In this document: positions 10,415 to 20,251 of the stretch, piece by piece | Layout of the letters: every line of letters begins with the position of its first letter | How positions within the stretch are numbered: position 1 is the first letter of the stretch | Assembly (NCBI GenBank): GCA_944323755.1 | Contig: CALUTR010000001.1 | Span: 299,459 to 363,458, forward strand | Length of the DNA stretch: 64,000 bases | Reading direction: 5' to 3' | Origin: an uncultured Helicobacteraceae bacterium | GTDB lineage: Bacteria > Campylobacterota > Campylobacteria > Campylobacterales > Helicobacteraceae | Program-made: the position numbers and the translations under genes | The notes under the pieces: model-generated | Told to the model about the DNA's origin: nothing | Database searches by the model: none | What the model saw: the letters and a program-made list of their open reading frames with translations, nothing else

Positions 10415-10799
10415 ATCTATCTACATTTTCTATTAATAGCTTATTGTAGATTTGCTCTTTTAGATTTGAAAATTGAATGGTTTTAATGCTATCTTTTGCA
10501 ATGATTATAAATACATATTTCATCTGTTTATAATTTAAATTTTTATCAATTAAAATTTCTCTACAAATCGCCCTAAGTCTTCTTTTGATAAGATTTCTAT
10601 CTACTGCCTTGCCTGTTTTTTTTGAAACGCTAAGTCCAATTGTATGAATCTTTTGCATTTTTTTAAATTTGTTATAAAAATTATTTACAGCCCTATTTTC
10701 TAATATGCAAATATCACAAATTTGACTTCTATATTTTTTAGAATTTTTATATACAAAATCAAATTCTTTTTTATTTTTTAATGTTTGTATGTTTTTCAA
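10398..10799 (-). CDS. rnpA: Ribonuclease P protein component
   Basis: A 133-residue basic protein subunit of RNase P, which matures the 5' end of tRNAs. It contains the conserved RNR-like motif as RNLIKRRLRAICRE (about residues 74-87) and the LSVSKKTGKAVDR strand before it. It sits directly downstream of rpmH with a 3-bp gap, as in almost all bacteria, and overlaps yidD at its 3' end. The RNase P RNA gene was not seen in the window. Confidence 0.95.
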   Translation of the reverse strand: MKNIQTLKNKKEFDFVYKNSKKYRSQICDICILENRAVNNFYNKFKKMQKIHTIGLSVSKKTGKAVDRNLIKRRLRAICREILIDKNLNYKQMKYVFIIIAKDSIKTIQFSNLKEQIYNKLLIENVDRCDYEY

Positions 10800-10802
10800 G
10801 AC

Positions 10803-10937
10803 TTACACAGCTAGTCTTTTTCTACCTTTTGCTCGTCTATTTCTGATTACCCTTTGACCATTTTTAGTTTTCATTCTAGCTCTAAACCCGTGAGTTGTTT
10901 TTCTTGGTTTTTTGTGTGGCTGATATGTTCTTTTCAT
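10803..10937 (-). CDS. rpmH: 50S ribosomal protein L34
   Basis: A 44-residue, very basic ribosomal protein beginning [18 protein letters not shown] and ending [10 protein letters not shown]. These are the invariant L34 features. The gene heads the minus-strand cluster rpmH-rnpA-yidD-yidC-jag-mnmE. The ATG (10935-10937) is preceded by an AAGGAA Shine-Dalgarno. Confidence 0.97.
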   Translation of the reverse strand: MKRTYQPHKKPRKTTHGFRARMKTKNGQRVIRNRRAKGRKRLAV

Positions 10938-10973
10938 TTTTATTCCTTAAATTTGTTGCTTAAAAAAGGTGTA

Positions 10974-10979
10974 ATTATA
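10974..10979 (-). promoter_or_regulatory. Candidate -10 box for the rpmH operon
   Basis: On the minus strand this reads TATAAT in the context GGTAGTATAATTACACC, 37 bases upstream of rpmH in the 121-bp gap after accC. No clear -35 is seen, as usual for this group. Confidence 0.55.
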
Positions 10980-11058
10980 CTACCAAAAACTTTAAAGTAA
11001 ATTACATATAGAGCATCTGGCAATTTTAAAAAATTATAATATTGCTTATTAAACTCTT

Positions 11059-12486
11059 TTAATCAATCTTAGATTTAATTGCAATAGCCGCTGCAATAGC
11101 CGCTGCAATATCATCTTTATTGATAATCTCATTTGGCATTAATTCTTGCATTTTAGATTCTAGATATGATGTATCATAATTACCCTTTCTAAAATCTCTA
11201 TCCTTTGCGATATTTAACAAAAATGGAATGGTTGTTTTAATCCCTCTGATTGTGAATTCTTCTAGCGCTCTAATTAGCTTATTTACGGCTAAATCATAGC
11301 TTGAAGCCCTCACGATGAGCTTTGCAATCATTGAATCATAATTTGGTGGTATTGTGTAATCTTTATACACAGCACTATCTATTCTTACAAATGGTCCTAA
11401 TGAGGGATAATATGCTGTGATTTTTCCTGGATTTGGAGTAAAATCATTTGCCACATCTTCTGCATTAATCCTTACTTCTATGGCATATCCTTGATGTATT
11501 ACTTCATTTTGATTTAAATCCAATATTTCTCCTGCTGCACATCTTATTTGTCTTCCTATGAGATCTAAACCTGTGATTTCTTCTGTGATTCCGTGTTCAA
11601 CTTGAATTCTTGTGTTCATTTCCATAAAGTAGAATCTCCCTAAATCATCAACCAAAAATTCAATCGTCCCTGCGTTTGTGTATTTTGCAGCCTTTGCTGC
11701 CGCTACTGCAACGGCACCCATTCTCCTTCGTAAATCAAGACTCATTGTTGGGCTTGGAGCAATTTCTACTAATTTTTGATGGCGTCTTTGTATCGAACAA
11801 TCTCTCTCTAATAAATGTATTATGTTTCCGTAATTATCGCCTAGAATTTGAAATTCAATATGTTTTGGATTTTCAATATATTTTTCCATAAATACATCAT
11901 CATTTTTAAAAAATGCCATTGCTTCTCTTTTGCAGGCATTGAAGTTTTCTTCTATTTCACTATCATCTCTTACAACTCTAATACCTCTTCCTCCACCACC
12001 ACTACTTGCTTTTAGAATCACAGGATAGCCTATTTTATTTGCCATTATTTTTATTTCTTGTATGCTATATCCATTTAATGTATCAGTGCCTGGCACTATT
12101 GGGATTCCATTTTTTTTCATTAACTCTCTTGCAGCATTTTTATCTCCCATTTTTGCAATGACACTAGAATCAGGTCCAATCCATACAAGCCCAGCTTCTT
12201 TGACTTTCTTTGCAAATTCTGCATTTTCACTTAAGAATCCATATCCAGGATGTATAGCTTCAGCGCCAGATGATAATGCAATATCAATTATCGCGTCTCC
12301 ATCAAGATATGCTTTTAATGGATCTTGACTTACCTCATAACTTTCACTTGCCATTTTTACATGCATTGATTCTTTATCGACTCTTGAATAGATTGCAACA
12401 CTTTTTATGTGTAAATCATTGCACGCTCTAATAATCCTAACTGCAATTTCGCCCCTATTTGCTATTAAAATCTTTGAAAACATCAT
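11059..12486 (-). CDS. accC: Acetyl-CoA carboxylase biotin carboxylase subunit
   Basis: A 475-residue ATP-grasp enzyme that carboxylates biotin on AccB in the first step of fatty acid synthesis. It has the N-terminal FSKILIANRGEIAVRI segment, the glycine-rich ATP loop KASSGGGGRGIRVV, and the active-site stretch EMNTRIQVEH. Start: ATG ATG at 12486/12483 after a GGGAG. The C-terminus is unusual: about 20 residues beyond the usual end contain a short alanine/isoleucine repeat (AAAIAAAIA), encoded by a 12-bp tandem repeat. accB is not adjacent, so the gene is separate from its carrier partner. Confidence 0.95.
   Translation of the reverse strand: MMFSKILIANRGEIAVRIIRACNDLHIKSVAIYSRVDKESMHVKMASESYEVSQDPLKAYLDGDAIIDIALSSGAEAIHPGYGFLSENAEFAKKVKEAGLVWIGPDSSVIAKMGDKNAARELMKKNGIPIVPGTDTLNGYSIQEIKIMANKIGYPVILKASSGGGGRGIRVVRDDSEIEENFNACKREAMAFFKNDDVFMEKYIENPKHIEFQILGDNYGNIIHLLERDCSIQRRHQKLVEIAPSPTMSLDLRRRMGAVAVAAAKAAKYTNAGTIEFLVDDLGRFYFMEMNTRIQVEHGITEEITGLDLIGRQIRCAAGEILDLNQNEVIHQGYAIEVRINAEDVANDFTPNPGKITAYYPSLGPFVRIDSAVYKDYTIPPNYDSMIAKLIVRASSYDLAVNKLIRALEEFTIRGIKTTIPFLLNIAKDRDFRKGNYDTSYLESKMQELMPNEIINKDDIAAAIAAAIAIKSKID
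11080..11110 (-). repeat. 12-bp tandem repeat in the accC tail
   Basis: The unit TGCAATAGCCGC (plus-strand view) occurs about 2.5 times in a row and encodes the AAIA repeat near the AccC C-terminus. The unit is a multiple of three, so copy-number change would keep the frame. Confidence 0.8.
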
Positions 12487-12550
12487 TAAGCTCCCTTCTG
12501 GATAGTGCTAAATATTAGCACAAAATTTTAGTGTTTTAACCTTTGAATGT

Positions 12551-12556
12551 TATAAT
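12551..12556 (+). promoter_or_regulatory. Candidate -10 box for uppP
   Basis: TATAAT in the context GAATGTTATAATTTTGG, 36 bases before the uppP ATG, in the divergent gap between accC and uppP. No firm -35. Confidence 0.5.
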
Positions 12557-12586
12557 TTTGGCTTATACTTAATTTTTGGAATTGAT

Positions 12587-13348
12587 ATGAATATTATTGA
12601 TGTTATGATTTTAAGTTTTATAGAAGGCGTAACAGAATTTTTGCCTATATCATCGACGGGGCATTTAATCCTTGCTTCACAATTATTAGGGATAGAGCAA
12701 AATTCTTTTATTAAGAGTTTTCAAATAGTGATTCAATTAGGTGCGATTCTAGCTGTGTTGTTTTTGTTTTGGCGTAAATTTTTAGATATTAAATTGCTAA
12801 TCAAACTTTTTATCTCATTTGTGCCAACAGGATTTTGTGGATTACTTTTGTATAAGTTTATAAAGGATTTATTTCACTCTCATACGGTTGCATATATGTT
12901 GATTATTGGTGGTATTTTATTTATCATTTTAGAAGTGTTTTTAAAAGATAAAAAACCAGAAGTATATAGTGTGGAATCTATAAGCTATAAACGCGCATTC
13001 TTGATAGGTTGTTTTCAATGTCTTGCTATGATACCTGGCACTTCAAGGAGTGGGGCTACGATTTTTGGTGGATTATTATTGAAGCTTGATAGAAAGGTTG
13101 CAACAGAATTTTCATTTTTACTTGCGGTGCCTACGATGTTTTTTGCTAGTGGATATGATATCTATAAAAATATAGATACTTTTAGTGCACAAAATATATC
13201 TTTTATACTTATTGGAATGTTTTCAACCTTTATTTTTGCAATTTTTGCCATCAAAGTGCTATTAAAATTTATTTCAAATTTTAGCTATATTTCATTTGGA
13301 ATTTATAGAATAATCATTGGTGCAGTTTTCCTTGGTGTTATTTTGTGA
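12587..13348 (+). CDS. uppP: Undecaprenyl-diphosphatase UppP (BacA)
   Basis: A 253-residue polytopic membrane phosphatase that recycles undecaprenyl pyrophosphate to the lipid carrier used for peptidoglycan and O-chain synthesis. Both family signatures are present: EGVTEFLPISSTGHL (residues 14-28) and PGTSRSGATIFGG (about 147-159), which form the active site. Length is typical. RBS TTGGAATTGAT before ATG is weak. The 3' end overlaps the convergent transporter gene by 11 bp. Confidence 0.96.
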   Translation: MNIIDVMILSFIEGVTEFLPISSTGHLILASQLLGIEQNSFIKSFQIVIQLGAILAVLFLFWRKFLDIKLLIKLFISFVPTGFCGLLLYKFIKDLFHSHTVAYMLIIGGILFIILEVFLKDKKPEVYSVESISYKRAFLIGCFQCLAMIPGTSRSGATIFGGLLLKLDRKVATEFSFLLAVPTMFFASGYDIYKNIDTFSAQNISFILIGMFSTFIFAIFAIKVLLKFISNFSYISFGIYRIIIGAVFLGVIL

Positions 13349-14231
13349 TTTTTAGCTTTGCCAAAAATGCAAAATGCTTTTTATTGAATATGCTTATTAA
13401 ATATATCGCACAGACTGCTAGAATCCCACCTATAATAGTATGTAAACTTGGAATCTCTTTTAATATAATTCCAGATGAAATTAATGCAAAAAATGGCACT
13501 AATAGTGTGAAAGATGCGGATTTAGTGATGCCTAGCACTTTTATGCCTTTATAATATATAGTCGTTCCAAATACGGTTGAAAATAGCACAACAATAATCA
13601 ATATAATCATAGATTTCATATCTTGTAATATCAACAAATCTTTTGTTTCTAAAAATGGCATAAATAAAATAGCACTACAAAATGAGCTATAAAAATTAAT
13701 CACTAGAGGATTGAGTATCCCTAGTTTTTTCGCACTTAGTGTAACGCACGCCCATAACAATGAACATATCACAAAAAATATATTAAATGGGTTTAATAGA
13801 GATTCTATACTTGTTAGATTTAGTAGGAAAAATCCAGAAATGAGCCCTATTAGCAGACCTATTATTTCTCTTTTTATGAGTTTATTTTTAAAAATTAAAA
13901 CTGATAAAAATGTTGCTATGATTGGTGCTAAAGTTGTTGTGATTACTCCTGCGCTACCTGCGTTGCCAAAGCGTAAAGCATAGAAAAATAAAAGCGAGTA
14001 TGACGCATTAAATGCGATGTTTAGCATTATTGTTAGTATTTTATCTTTTGGTATTTTTATGCTTATTTTTGAATAAAATAATATTGGTGTAATACACAAT
14101 GCAACGAGAAAAAATCGCATAAAAGCTATGCCAAATACGGAGTGTGCATTTGATAATATCTTTGATAATGGCCACGATACGCCCCAAGCAAACATCGCAA
14201 AAAATAGTAAAATCACAAATAGATATTGCAT
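13338..14231 (-). CDS. EamA/DMT family transporter
   Basis: A 297-residue membrane protein with about ten hydrophobic helices arranged as two EamA repeats, the drug/metabolite transporter fold. The first repeat contains the AFMRFFLVALCI-type helix, the second starts near residue 150. Substrate is unknown; family members export amino acids, sugars or metabolites. Its start codon shares one base with the stop of the second dynamin-like gene, so it appears to be the last cistron of that operon. Confidence 0.85.
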   Translation of the reverse strand: MQYLFVILLFFAMFAWGVSWPLSKILSNAHSVFGIAFMRFFLVALCITPILFYSKISIKIPKDKILTIMLNIAFNASYSLLFFYALRFGNAGSAGVITTTLAPIIATFLSVLIFKNKLIKREIIGLLIGLISGFFLLNLTSIESLLNPFNIFFVICSLLWACVTLSAKKLGILNPLVINFYSSFCSAILFMPFLETKDLLILQDMKSMIILIIVVLFSTVFGTTIYYKGIKVLGITKSASFTLLVPFFALISSGIILKEIPSLHTIIGGILAVCAIYLISIFNKKHFAFLAKLKITK

Positions 14232-15883
14232 TACTTTCCTTTATTTATTACGCTTAGTAGGCTTTGTGCATTTGCTTTTAATATTTCTATATCTAGTATG
14301 ATTTTACTTATTTGTTCGCATTTTATAGCTTTCGTGCTTTCAAATTCAATTGAAATATTTTGCAAAAAACTAGAATCAAATTTATTTGTAAAAATATATG
14401 AATTGATGATGTTTTCTATGATCCTTTCTAGATCATTTTTGCTTGGTTTGTTGCTTAATTTTTCTAATTCATTGTTGATTTTGTTTATCATAAATTCAAG
14501 CAATAATTTTCTTTGAATCTCAAATGAAGATTCTATCTTTGATATTTGTGTTGTTATATTTAAAATCAAATCAAGCGATAGCAAGACAAAGCTATTAATG
14601 ATATTTTCGTGGATTTTTAGTGCATAGAATTTTAGGTTATCGATATGAAGCTCCGTCATAAAGGTGCTTGTTTTATTAAAATTGTGAATCTTAATTTGCC
14701 AGATTTTTATATCTCCTATGAAATCATTTCTATATTGTTTAATTTGATTTATAGTGTCATCTTTGACCTTGGATAATTGATAAATATTTGCGCGATTATT
14801 CCTTGCATAATGATTATTTTCATCAAATAATTCATTTTGTAACGCATCGATATTTAATGTGTATTGGATTTTAGAATCTATCTTTTTCATTTTTAAAAGT
14901 CTGTTTTGTCTAATGAAATCTATTTTTCTAGATGTGATATTTGTGTAGCAAATTTTTGAAATCTCTTTTAGATTTTTGATAAAGCTATTGTGCGTGTTTT
15001 TTAAATTTAATTCTATTGTTTCTTGTAATTCTGAAATATGTTGCATAAAATTTTGATTATTGATGATATTGTGTAATTCAAGATAGGAATCCACCAGCTC
15101 ATCGTATGATTTTATGCTATTTTGCACCAGTGCAATCATTTTGTTTTTAATTTTAGCCGTCTTCTTTGCTTTAGCTTTTTTTATGATGATATTTTCTAAT
15201 GTTTCTTTTATATTGTTATTTTGTGAAATAATAGAAGTAAGCATTATTGGGGTTTTTTGCAAAGATTCTATATTGCTAGATTCTATTAGTGTATATTTTT
15301 CTTGTATTTGTGTTTTGATCACATCTAATTCATCTTGTGTTAGCAAGTCTATTTTACTAAGTATCGCAAAATCGCAATCTATAAAATCTAATTTATCATT
15401 TATGCAAATACAAATATCGTAATCATTGCAATTATCGTATTCTAAATCGCATTCTATAATTGTTATTTGTTTTAGTATCTCATTATCTAAAAAAACTTCC
15501 ACAAACTCACATTCATTAATCACATCTAGCATATCTATGTTTTGTGTTATGACTTGGTCTTTCGTGTGTATTTTGATATATGAAACATTTGAATGTTTTA
15601 TTATGATATTGATTTTATTTTTCTTTGGCATTATATTATTGCCTAATATCGCGTTAATGAAGCTTGTTTTCCCTGATCTTGCACTGCCTTTTATGCAAAT
15701 TAAAAGTGGCTCATTAATATTATTTTTAATGCTATTTTTAAAATCTAGCATTTTATTTTTATCTTTTATTCGTGTGTATTCTAGAAAATTTGATAGCTCT
15801 TTTAAAATATCATCAGGTTTGTTATTTTCGTTGATATGAGATATTTTTAAATATTCTTCTATGAAATTATTAATTAGATTCAT
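14231..15883 (-). CDS. Dynamin-like GTPase, second of a tandem pair
   Basis: A 550-residue protein with a P-loop GSARSGKTS at residues 66-74 and a probable G4 motif SKID at 176-179. The usual DxxG of G3 is not evident (region around ECDLEYD, 144-150), so GTP hydrolysis may be altered or depend on its partner. The rest is long helices rich in K, N and E with hydrophobic patches near the C-terminus, as in bacterial dynamin-like proteins. The pairing with a second GTPase resembles Campylobacter jejuni Cj0411/Cj0412 (DLP1/DLP2), recalled as a heterotetrameric membrane-tethering dynamin. The ATG overlaps the preceding gene by 4 bp, suggesting equal expression. Confidence 0.75.
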   Translation of the reverse strand: MNLINNFIEEYLKISHINENNKPDDILKELSNFLEYTRIKDKNKMLDFKNSIKNNINEPLLICIKGSARSGKTSFINAILGNNIMPKKNKINIIIKHSNVSYIKIHTKDQVITQNIDMLDVINECEFVEVFLDNEILKQITIIECDLEYDNCNDYDICICINDKLDFIDCDFAILSKIDLLTQDELDVIKTQIQEKYTLIESSNIESLQKTPIMLTSIISQNNNIKETLENIIIKKAKAKKTAKIKNKMIALVQNSIKSYDELVDSYLELHNIINNQNFMQHISELQETIELNLKNTHNSFIKNLKEISKICYTNITSRKIDFIRQNRLLKMKKIDSKIQYTLNIDALQNELFDENNHYARNNRANIYQLSKVKDDTINQIKQYRNDFIGDIKIWQIKIHNFNKTSTFMTELHIDNLKFYALKIHENIINSFVLLSLDLILNITTQISKIESSFEIQRKLLLEFMINKINNELEKLSNKPSKNDLERIIENIINSYIFTNKFDSSFLQNISIEFESTKAIKCEQISKIILDIEILKANAQSLLSVINKGK

Positions 15884-17769
15884 TGCTTTTCTTTATTTAG
15901 TGTGATTAGTGATGTTAGAATCCTTCTTGTTTGTTTTAAATCATCTTTATTTTGTTCTAGTTTGAGGGATTCTTCGATATTTGATAGACTTTGCTTTGCT
16001 TTATTTAACGCTAAGGTAATTTTGTTTTCAATATCTAAACAAATCATAATACATTTTCTTGCATATATAAAATTCTCCTTGCTTACATTACTATTTAGCA
16101 GCTCTGCTATTGCATTGATTAAGAAAGGATTTTTAAGAATAAAGATTCTCTTTATTTCGTTTTTTAGCATATTTAAATGTAGCACCATAATATCTTTTTG
16201 GCGTTTATTTAGAGTAACTGATGATTTTGTATTGTTTAGAAAATTTAGTGTTGCCATCTCAAATAATTTAAATGAATCTTTAAAAATATCATTCATTAAG
16301 TCATTGATTTTAATTTTTAGTAAAATCTGCTTATTTATTCTGCTATTTTGCTGTAACACAGATTCAAGTATGATTTTTGTCATTGCCGTGATTTTGCTAT
16401 ATATTTTATATTTTATTTTTTTTAGTTCTGCTTTGTATTCTTCTATTAATTCATCATTGAAATGTATTTCATCGCCTATATTTTGCATCATTTGGATATG
16501 GATTTTTAGCTGTGTGCTAAGCGTTGAAATCAGCTCTTTGTGTGTGATTTTTAGCTGTTCTTTATTGTTGAAAATATGCTCTTTAATGTAATTACTTAGT
16601 TGATGGATTCCGCTATCTTGAACTCTAAAACCTTTACTTAATGCTAAATGTCCTCTATTTTGTATATACATCATAGCAATATTTGAGGCAGTTGCGATAA
16701 AATCAAGCTTATTTATAATTTCTACTTCTTTAATTTTATAGCGTTTTAATACGAAATATAACTTTTTTGTTACACTTTTTTTGATAATCCTTAACTCATC
16801 TGAACTAATCAAATCAAAATGACTCCAAACAATCGTGATATTTTTTGTCTCTTTAAAAATGAATGCTATGTTGTTTATATCAATATCACTAATTTCCTTG
16901 CTAACATCAATAACATATAGAATTAAATTTGCATTATTTAATATATTTTGTGCATACACTTTTGTAAAAGGATTGCAAATTGATGGAATGTCATAAATAT
17001 CAATATTGCAGTTTGTGATTGCACTTTGTATGAAAACATCATTTTGCAAATTAAGATCATTTTTGTTGTAGTATTTCAATACTTCTAGCGCATCATCATT
17101 TGGTATGAAATTTGCACTTTTATTTGATATATGAGTGATCCCTTTGCTTTGTGGAATGGAATCTGTCTTATTTAGTGCTTTTATTAGTGTTGTTTTTCCA
17201 GAGCCACTTAAACCAAGCACGGCGATATTAAATGTTTTATTATGATTGATAATATCTTTTATCTTTTGCTTTAAATATGTGCTTTCTATATCTTTTGTCA
17301 GGTTTGTTATGGTGTTTATCAATGCTATGTAATGATTGTTTTCTAGGAAGTCTGTATTGTATTTTGTATCTTTTGTATTTAGATTGTTTATATTGTTTCT
17401 ATCACCGCCTATTGTGATTTTTATATTTTGTTCTTCTTCATAGTAGATGATATGGTTTGCTCGCAATTTTGAAATAATGCTTAATATGCGCTTCTTGTTA
17501 TTTGATTGTAAAAAATGTAGCAATGCCTCATTTTGTAATATTTTTATAGAATCTGCATTTATTTCTAATTTCACTTTGTCGCATAATTCTTTTATCAAGC
17601 TATGCTGTAAAAAAATTGATATATTCCTCCTATTACAACACAACAAGATCGCTAGAATCTCATCTTCATTTTTTTTGTTTTCTAATAGATTTTCAAAAGA
17701 GATTCTCTTATTTGGAGGATTCTGATTATAAATGTTTAAAAAAAAATACTTACTAAGCTTATTCATCAA
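15880..17769 (-). CDS. Dynamin-like GTPase, first of a tandem pair
   Basis: A 629-residue GTPase. About 175 residues precede the G domain. G1 is GLSGSGKTT (186-194), G3 is represented by YDIPS (259-263) and G4 by WSHFDL (315-320), in which the aspartate is kept but the N/TK pair is replaced. The C-terminal half is predicted helical and basic. By layout it corresponds to C. jejuni DLP1, with the adjacent smaller gene as DLP2. In that system the pair remodels or tethers membranes; the function here is inferred from architecture. It overlaps the NosL-like gene by 4 bp and the second GTPase gene by 4 bp. Confidence 0.75.
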   Translation of the reverse strand: MMNKLSKYFFLNIYNQNPPNKRISFENLLENKKNEDEILAILLCCNRRNISIFLQHSLIKELCDKVKLEINADSIKILQNEALLHFLQSNNKKRILSIISKLRANHIIYYEEEQNIKITIGGDRNNINNLNTKDTKYNTDFLENNHYIALINTITNLTKDIESTYLKQKIKDIINHNKTFNIAVLGLSGSGKTTLIKALNKTDSIPQSKGITHISNKSANFIPNDDALEVLKYYNKNDLNLQNDVFIQSAITNCNIDIYDIPSICNPFTKVYAQNILNNANLILYVIDVSKEISDIDINNIAFIFKETKNITIVWSHFDLISSDELRIIKKSVTKKLYFVLKRYKIKEVEIINKLDFIATASNIAMMYIQNRGHLALSKGFRVQDSGIHQLSNYIKEHIFNNKEQLKITHKELISTLSTQLKIHIQMMQNIGDEIHFNDELIEEYKAELKKIKYKIYSKITAMTKIILESVLQQNSRINKQILLKIKINDLMNDIFKDSFKLFEMATLNFLNNTKSSVTLNKRQKDIMVLHLNMLKNEIKRIFILKNPFLINAIAELLNSNVSKENFIYARKCIMICLDIENKITLALNKAKQSLSNIEESLKLEQNKDDLKQTRRILTSLITLNKEKQ

Positions 17770-18374
17770 TCATTCCATAGATATAATGCCGCTGCTTGTA
17801 ATCCTGCTTCGTCGATATTTTTGCAATATTTTTTTAGCTCCAATTTTAAATCAGCAATATTGTTAGCCCTTATTCTGTTTGCGTTATTGCAATATTCATT
17901 TACTATATTTTTGCCAAGTTTTATTATTTTTGCTTGATTTGTTTTAATCATTTTTTGATCGCTGTCAAATTTAGATTTCGCATATTTTATAATTTCTGTT
18001 CCATTTATGATTCTTCCACCATTTTCTTGTATAAATGCTTTGACATCATCACTGCTACTAAATGCAAATTCACTTTCTTTTGTCATTGCACCTTTTTTAT
18101 TACTGCCTATTATGTATATTAGCTCGCCTATTGGTATAAATGATTGTGTAGTATTGTTAAATCCTTTTATTTCGTATTTATTATTATCTTTTATTGCATC
18201 TATGGCGCAATGCAATGAACACAGCGTAATTTCTTGGTTCTCTATTATTATTTTATGATTTGTTTCTTTGTGGTGATGTAAATTCATACCACATTTTTGG
18301 CAATATTGATTTGCGTATAGAAAAAATGGAAATAAAAGTATTGCAATGATTCTGATGATGTGGATTTTTATCAT
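17766..18374 (-). CDS. NosL-like periplasmic protein
   Basis: A 202-residue exported protein. An N-terminal signal peptide (hydrophobic residues 4-20, ending FLYA) is followed at once by QYCQKCGMNL. The CxxCGM motif and a downstream ITLCSLHCA motif are typical of NosL-type copper-binding proteins. No lipobox cysteine is seen, so it is probably soluble rather than a lipoprotein. The C-terminal 60 residues are lysine-rich. It heads a four-gene operon with two dynamin-like GTPases and a DMT transporter. No nitrous oxide reductase genes are in the window, so a role in copper handling is only inferred. Confidence 0.7.
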   Translation of the reverse strand: MIKIHIIRIIAILLFPFFLYANQYCQKCGMNLHHHKETNHKIIIENQEITLCSLHCAIDAIKDNNKYEIKGFNNTTQSFIPIGELIYIIGSNKKGAMTKESEFAFSSSDDVKAFIQENGGRIINGTEIIKYAKSKFDSDQKMIKTNQAKIIKLGKNIVNEYCNNANRIRANNIADLKLELKKYCKNIDEAGLQAAALYLWND

Positions 18375-18439
18375 AATTAAAACCTTTAAAATTATGGGAT
18401 TTTTGGGGCAGCAAATTATATATTAAATCTAGTTTTTTG

Positions 18440-18445
18440 TATAAT
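18440..18445 (+). promoter_or_regulatory. Candidate -10 box for nrdB
   Basis: TATAAT with a TTTTTTG extension just before it, 51 bases upstream of the nrdB ATG, in the divergent gap with the NosL-like gene. Confidence 0.55.
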
Positions 18446-18495
18446 GCAACTTTACTTATTTATTTTTATTACACTTCTATCTTAAGGAAAATTTT

Positions 18496-19533
18496 ATGAA
18501 TGATAAAGTCGCTAAGAGAAAAAAGATCTACAATCCAGAATCTAATGAAAGTGTGAATGATAGAAAGATTTTTAATGGAAACCCAACAAGTATGTTTGAT
18601 TTAAATAAAATTAAATACCAATGGGCTTATAATCTTTGGAAGGTTATGCTTGCAAATACTTGGTTTCCAGAAGAAGTTGGTATGGCGCAAGATAAAAGGG
18701 ATTATGCAAGCGGATTAACAGAGCAAGAAAAACTTGGCTATGATAGAGCTTTAGCGCAGCTTATTTTTATGGATTCCCTTCAAACTAATAATCTAATTGA
18801 TAATGTCAATCCATATATTACAAGCCCTGAATTAAATTTGATTTTAGTGCGTCAAGCATATGAAGAAGCACTGCATTCTCAAAGTTATGATGTGATGGTT
18901 CAAGCAATTAGCGATAATAGCGATGAAATATATGAAATGTGGCGCCGTGATGTTGAGCTTAGAAATAAGAATGATCATATAGCAGATGTTTATATGGACT
19001 TGGCAAAAAATCCAACAGAGGCGAATTTATTGAAAGTTTTCTTTGCAAATCAGATTTTAGAGGGAATCTACTTTTATTCTGGATTTTCGTATTTCTATAC
19101 ACTTGCAAAAAGTGGAAAAATGCTTGCAAGTGCAAATATGATTAGATTTATACAAAGAGATGAAGTTACGCATCTTGTTTTATTTTCATCTCTTATTAAT
19201 TCTGTTAGAAAAGAGCGTCCAGATCTATTTACAAAAGCATTAGAAGAAGAAGTGATTGAGATGTTTAAAAAGGCGGTGGATTTAGAGGCTTCTTGGGGTG
19301 AATACATTACACAAGGGCAGATTCTAGGGCTTACCACAGAAATAATAAGGCAATATATTGAATATCTAGCTGATGAGCGTTTAGAGCGTGTAGGTATGAA
19401 AAAAATTTATAATTCAAAACACCCGATTAAATGGGTAGATCAATTTAGCAGTTTTAATGATCAAAAAACAAATTTCTTTGAATCTAAGGTTACAAATTAT
19501 TCAAAAGGGAGTATTTCATTTGATGACTTTTAA
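18496..19533 (+). CDS. nrdB: Ribonucleotide reductase class Ia, beta subunit
   Basis: A 345-residue diiron/tyrosyl-radical subunit supplying the radical for ribonucleotide reduction. The metal ligands and radical tyrosine are recognisable: Asp in FMDSLQTNN, the EEALHSQSY stretch (Glu, His and the radical Tyr spaced as in E. coli NrdB), Glu in NQILEGIYF, and Glu/His in [11 protein letters not shown]. Length and C-terminus (SISFDDF) are normal for binding NrdA, which is not in the window. Start ATG follows AAGGAAA. The stop overlaps the ATG of the next gene by 11 bp. I recall nrdB and pcm as near neighbours in H. pylori too. Confidence 0.96.
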   Translation: MNDKVAKRKKIYNPESNESVNDRKIFNGNPTSMFDLNKIKYQWAYNLWKVMLANTWFPEEVGMAQDKRDYASGLTEQEKLGYDRALAQLIFMDSLQTNNLIDNVNPYITSPELNLILVRQAYEEALHSQSYDVMVQAISDNSDEIYEMWRRDVELRNKNDHIADVYMDLAKNPTEANLLKVFFANQILEGIYFYSGFSYFYTLAKSGKMLASANMIRFIQRDEVTHLVLFSSLINSVRKERPDLFTKALEEEVIEMFKKAVDLEASWGEYITQGQILGLTTEIIRQYIEYLADERLERVGMKKIYNSKHPIKWVDQFSSFNDQKTNFFESKVTNYSKGSISFDDF

Positions 19534-20251
19534 AAAACGCCTATATGCTTTGCAAATTAAGACAAAGTTTAATTTTGATGATAATTTAAAAAATATAGAA
19601 AACATATCAAAAAATTGTGGTGAGAGTGCCATTATTGTAACTCCAGAGGTGGCTGTTAGTGGTTTTTGTTATCAAAGAATGAATGAAGCAAGTGAATTTT
19701 CAAAGAGTGCAACAGAGAGATTGATAAAAGCTAGTGAAGATAAAACTATAGTTACAACAATGATAGAAAAATACAATAATAAATACTATAACAATCTAAA
19801 AGTTTTTTCTCGTGGTGTTATGGTTCATAAGCAGACAAAAAGCAAACTTTTTCCTCTTGGCGATGAACATAATCACTTTAATGCTGGCAAGGAAGGTGAG
19901 ATTTGTTTATTTGATATTGATGGTATTAAGTGTGGCGCACTTAATTGTTTTGAGCTTAGATTCCCTCATTTATGGGAATTAGTGCGTGGTGCATCAATTA
20001 TATTTGTTCCAGGTCAATGGGGTAGAGAAAGAAAGGAGCATTGGGAGAGTCTCACTCGTGCTTTAGCAATAGCGAATCAGGCATTTGTAATTTGTGCAGA
20101 TAGTGCAAATGATACGATGGCAAAAGGTAGCGCGATTATCTCTCCATTTGGTGTTGTTATTAAAGATGATAAAAGGGAAGTGGTATCATCTGAAGTTGAT
20201 TTAAATGAAGTTCAAAAGATGCGAAAATATATCAATGTAGGCCTTGTATGA
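19523..20251 (+). CDS. Carbon-nitrogen hydrolase (nitrilase superfamily)
   Basis: A 242-residue amidase of the nitrilase fold. The Glu-Lys-Cys triad is visible: Glu in VTPEVAVSG, Lys in [11 protein letters not shown] and Cys in [11 protein letters not shown]. The frame is open further upstream inside nrdB, but the ATG at 19523 has an AAGGGAG at 19506-19512 and gives the usual N-terminus, so I chose it. Substrate is unknown; relatives are amidases or deaminated-glutathione amidases. The 3' end overlaps pcm by 4 bp (ATGA), so translation is probably coupled. Confidence 0.87.
   Translation: MTFKKRLYALQIKTKFNFDDNLKNIENISKNCGESAIIVTPEVAVSGFCYQRMNEASEFSKSATERLIKASEDKTIVTTMIEKYNNKYYNNLKVFSRGVMVHKQTKSKLFPLGDEHNHFNAGKEGEICLFDIDGIKCGALNCFELRFPHLWELVRGASIIFVPGQWGRERKEHWESLTRALAIANQAFVICADSANDTMAKGSAIISPFGVVIKDDKREVVSSEVDLNEVQKMRKYINVGLV

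Noticed and set aside
15902..16591. A 229-codon open frame on the plus strand opposite the first dynamin-like gene
   Set aside because: It is antisense to a clear GTPase gene and its product is a run of I, L, F, S and C, which is what the reverse of an N/K/E-rich gene gives. No RBS or domain.
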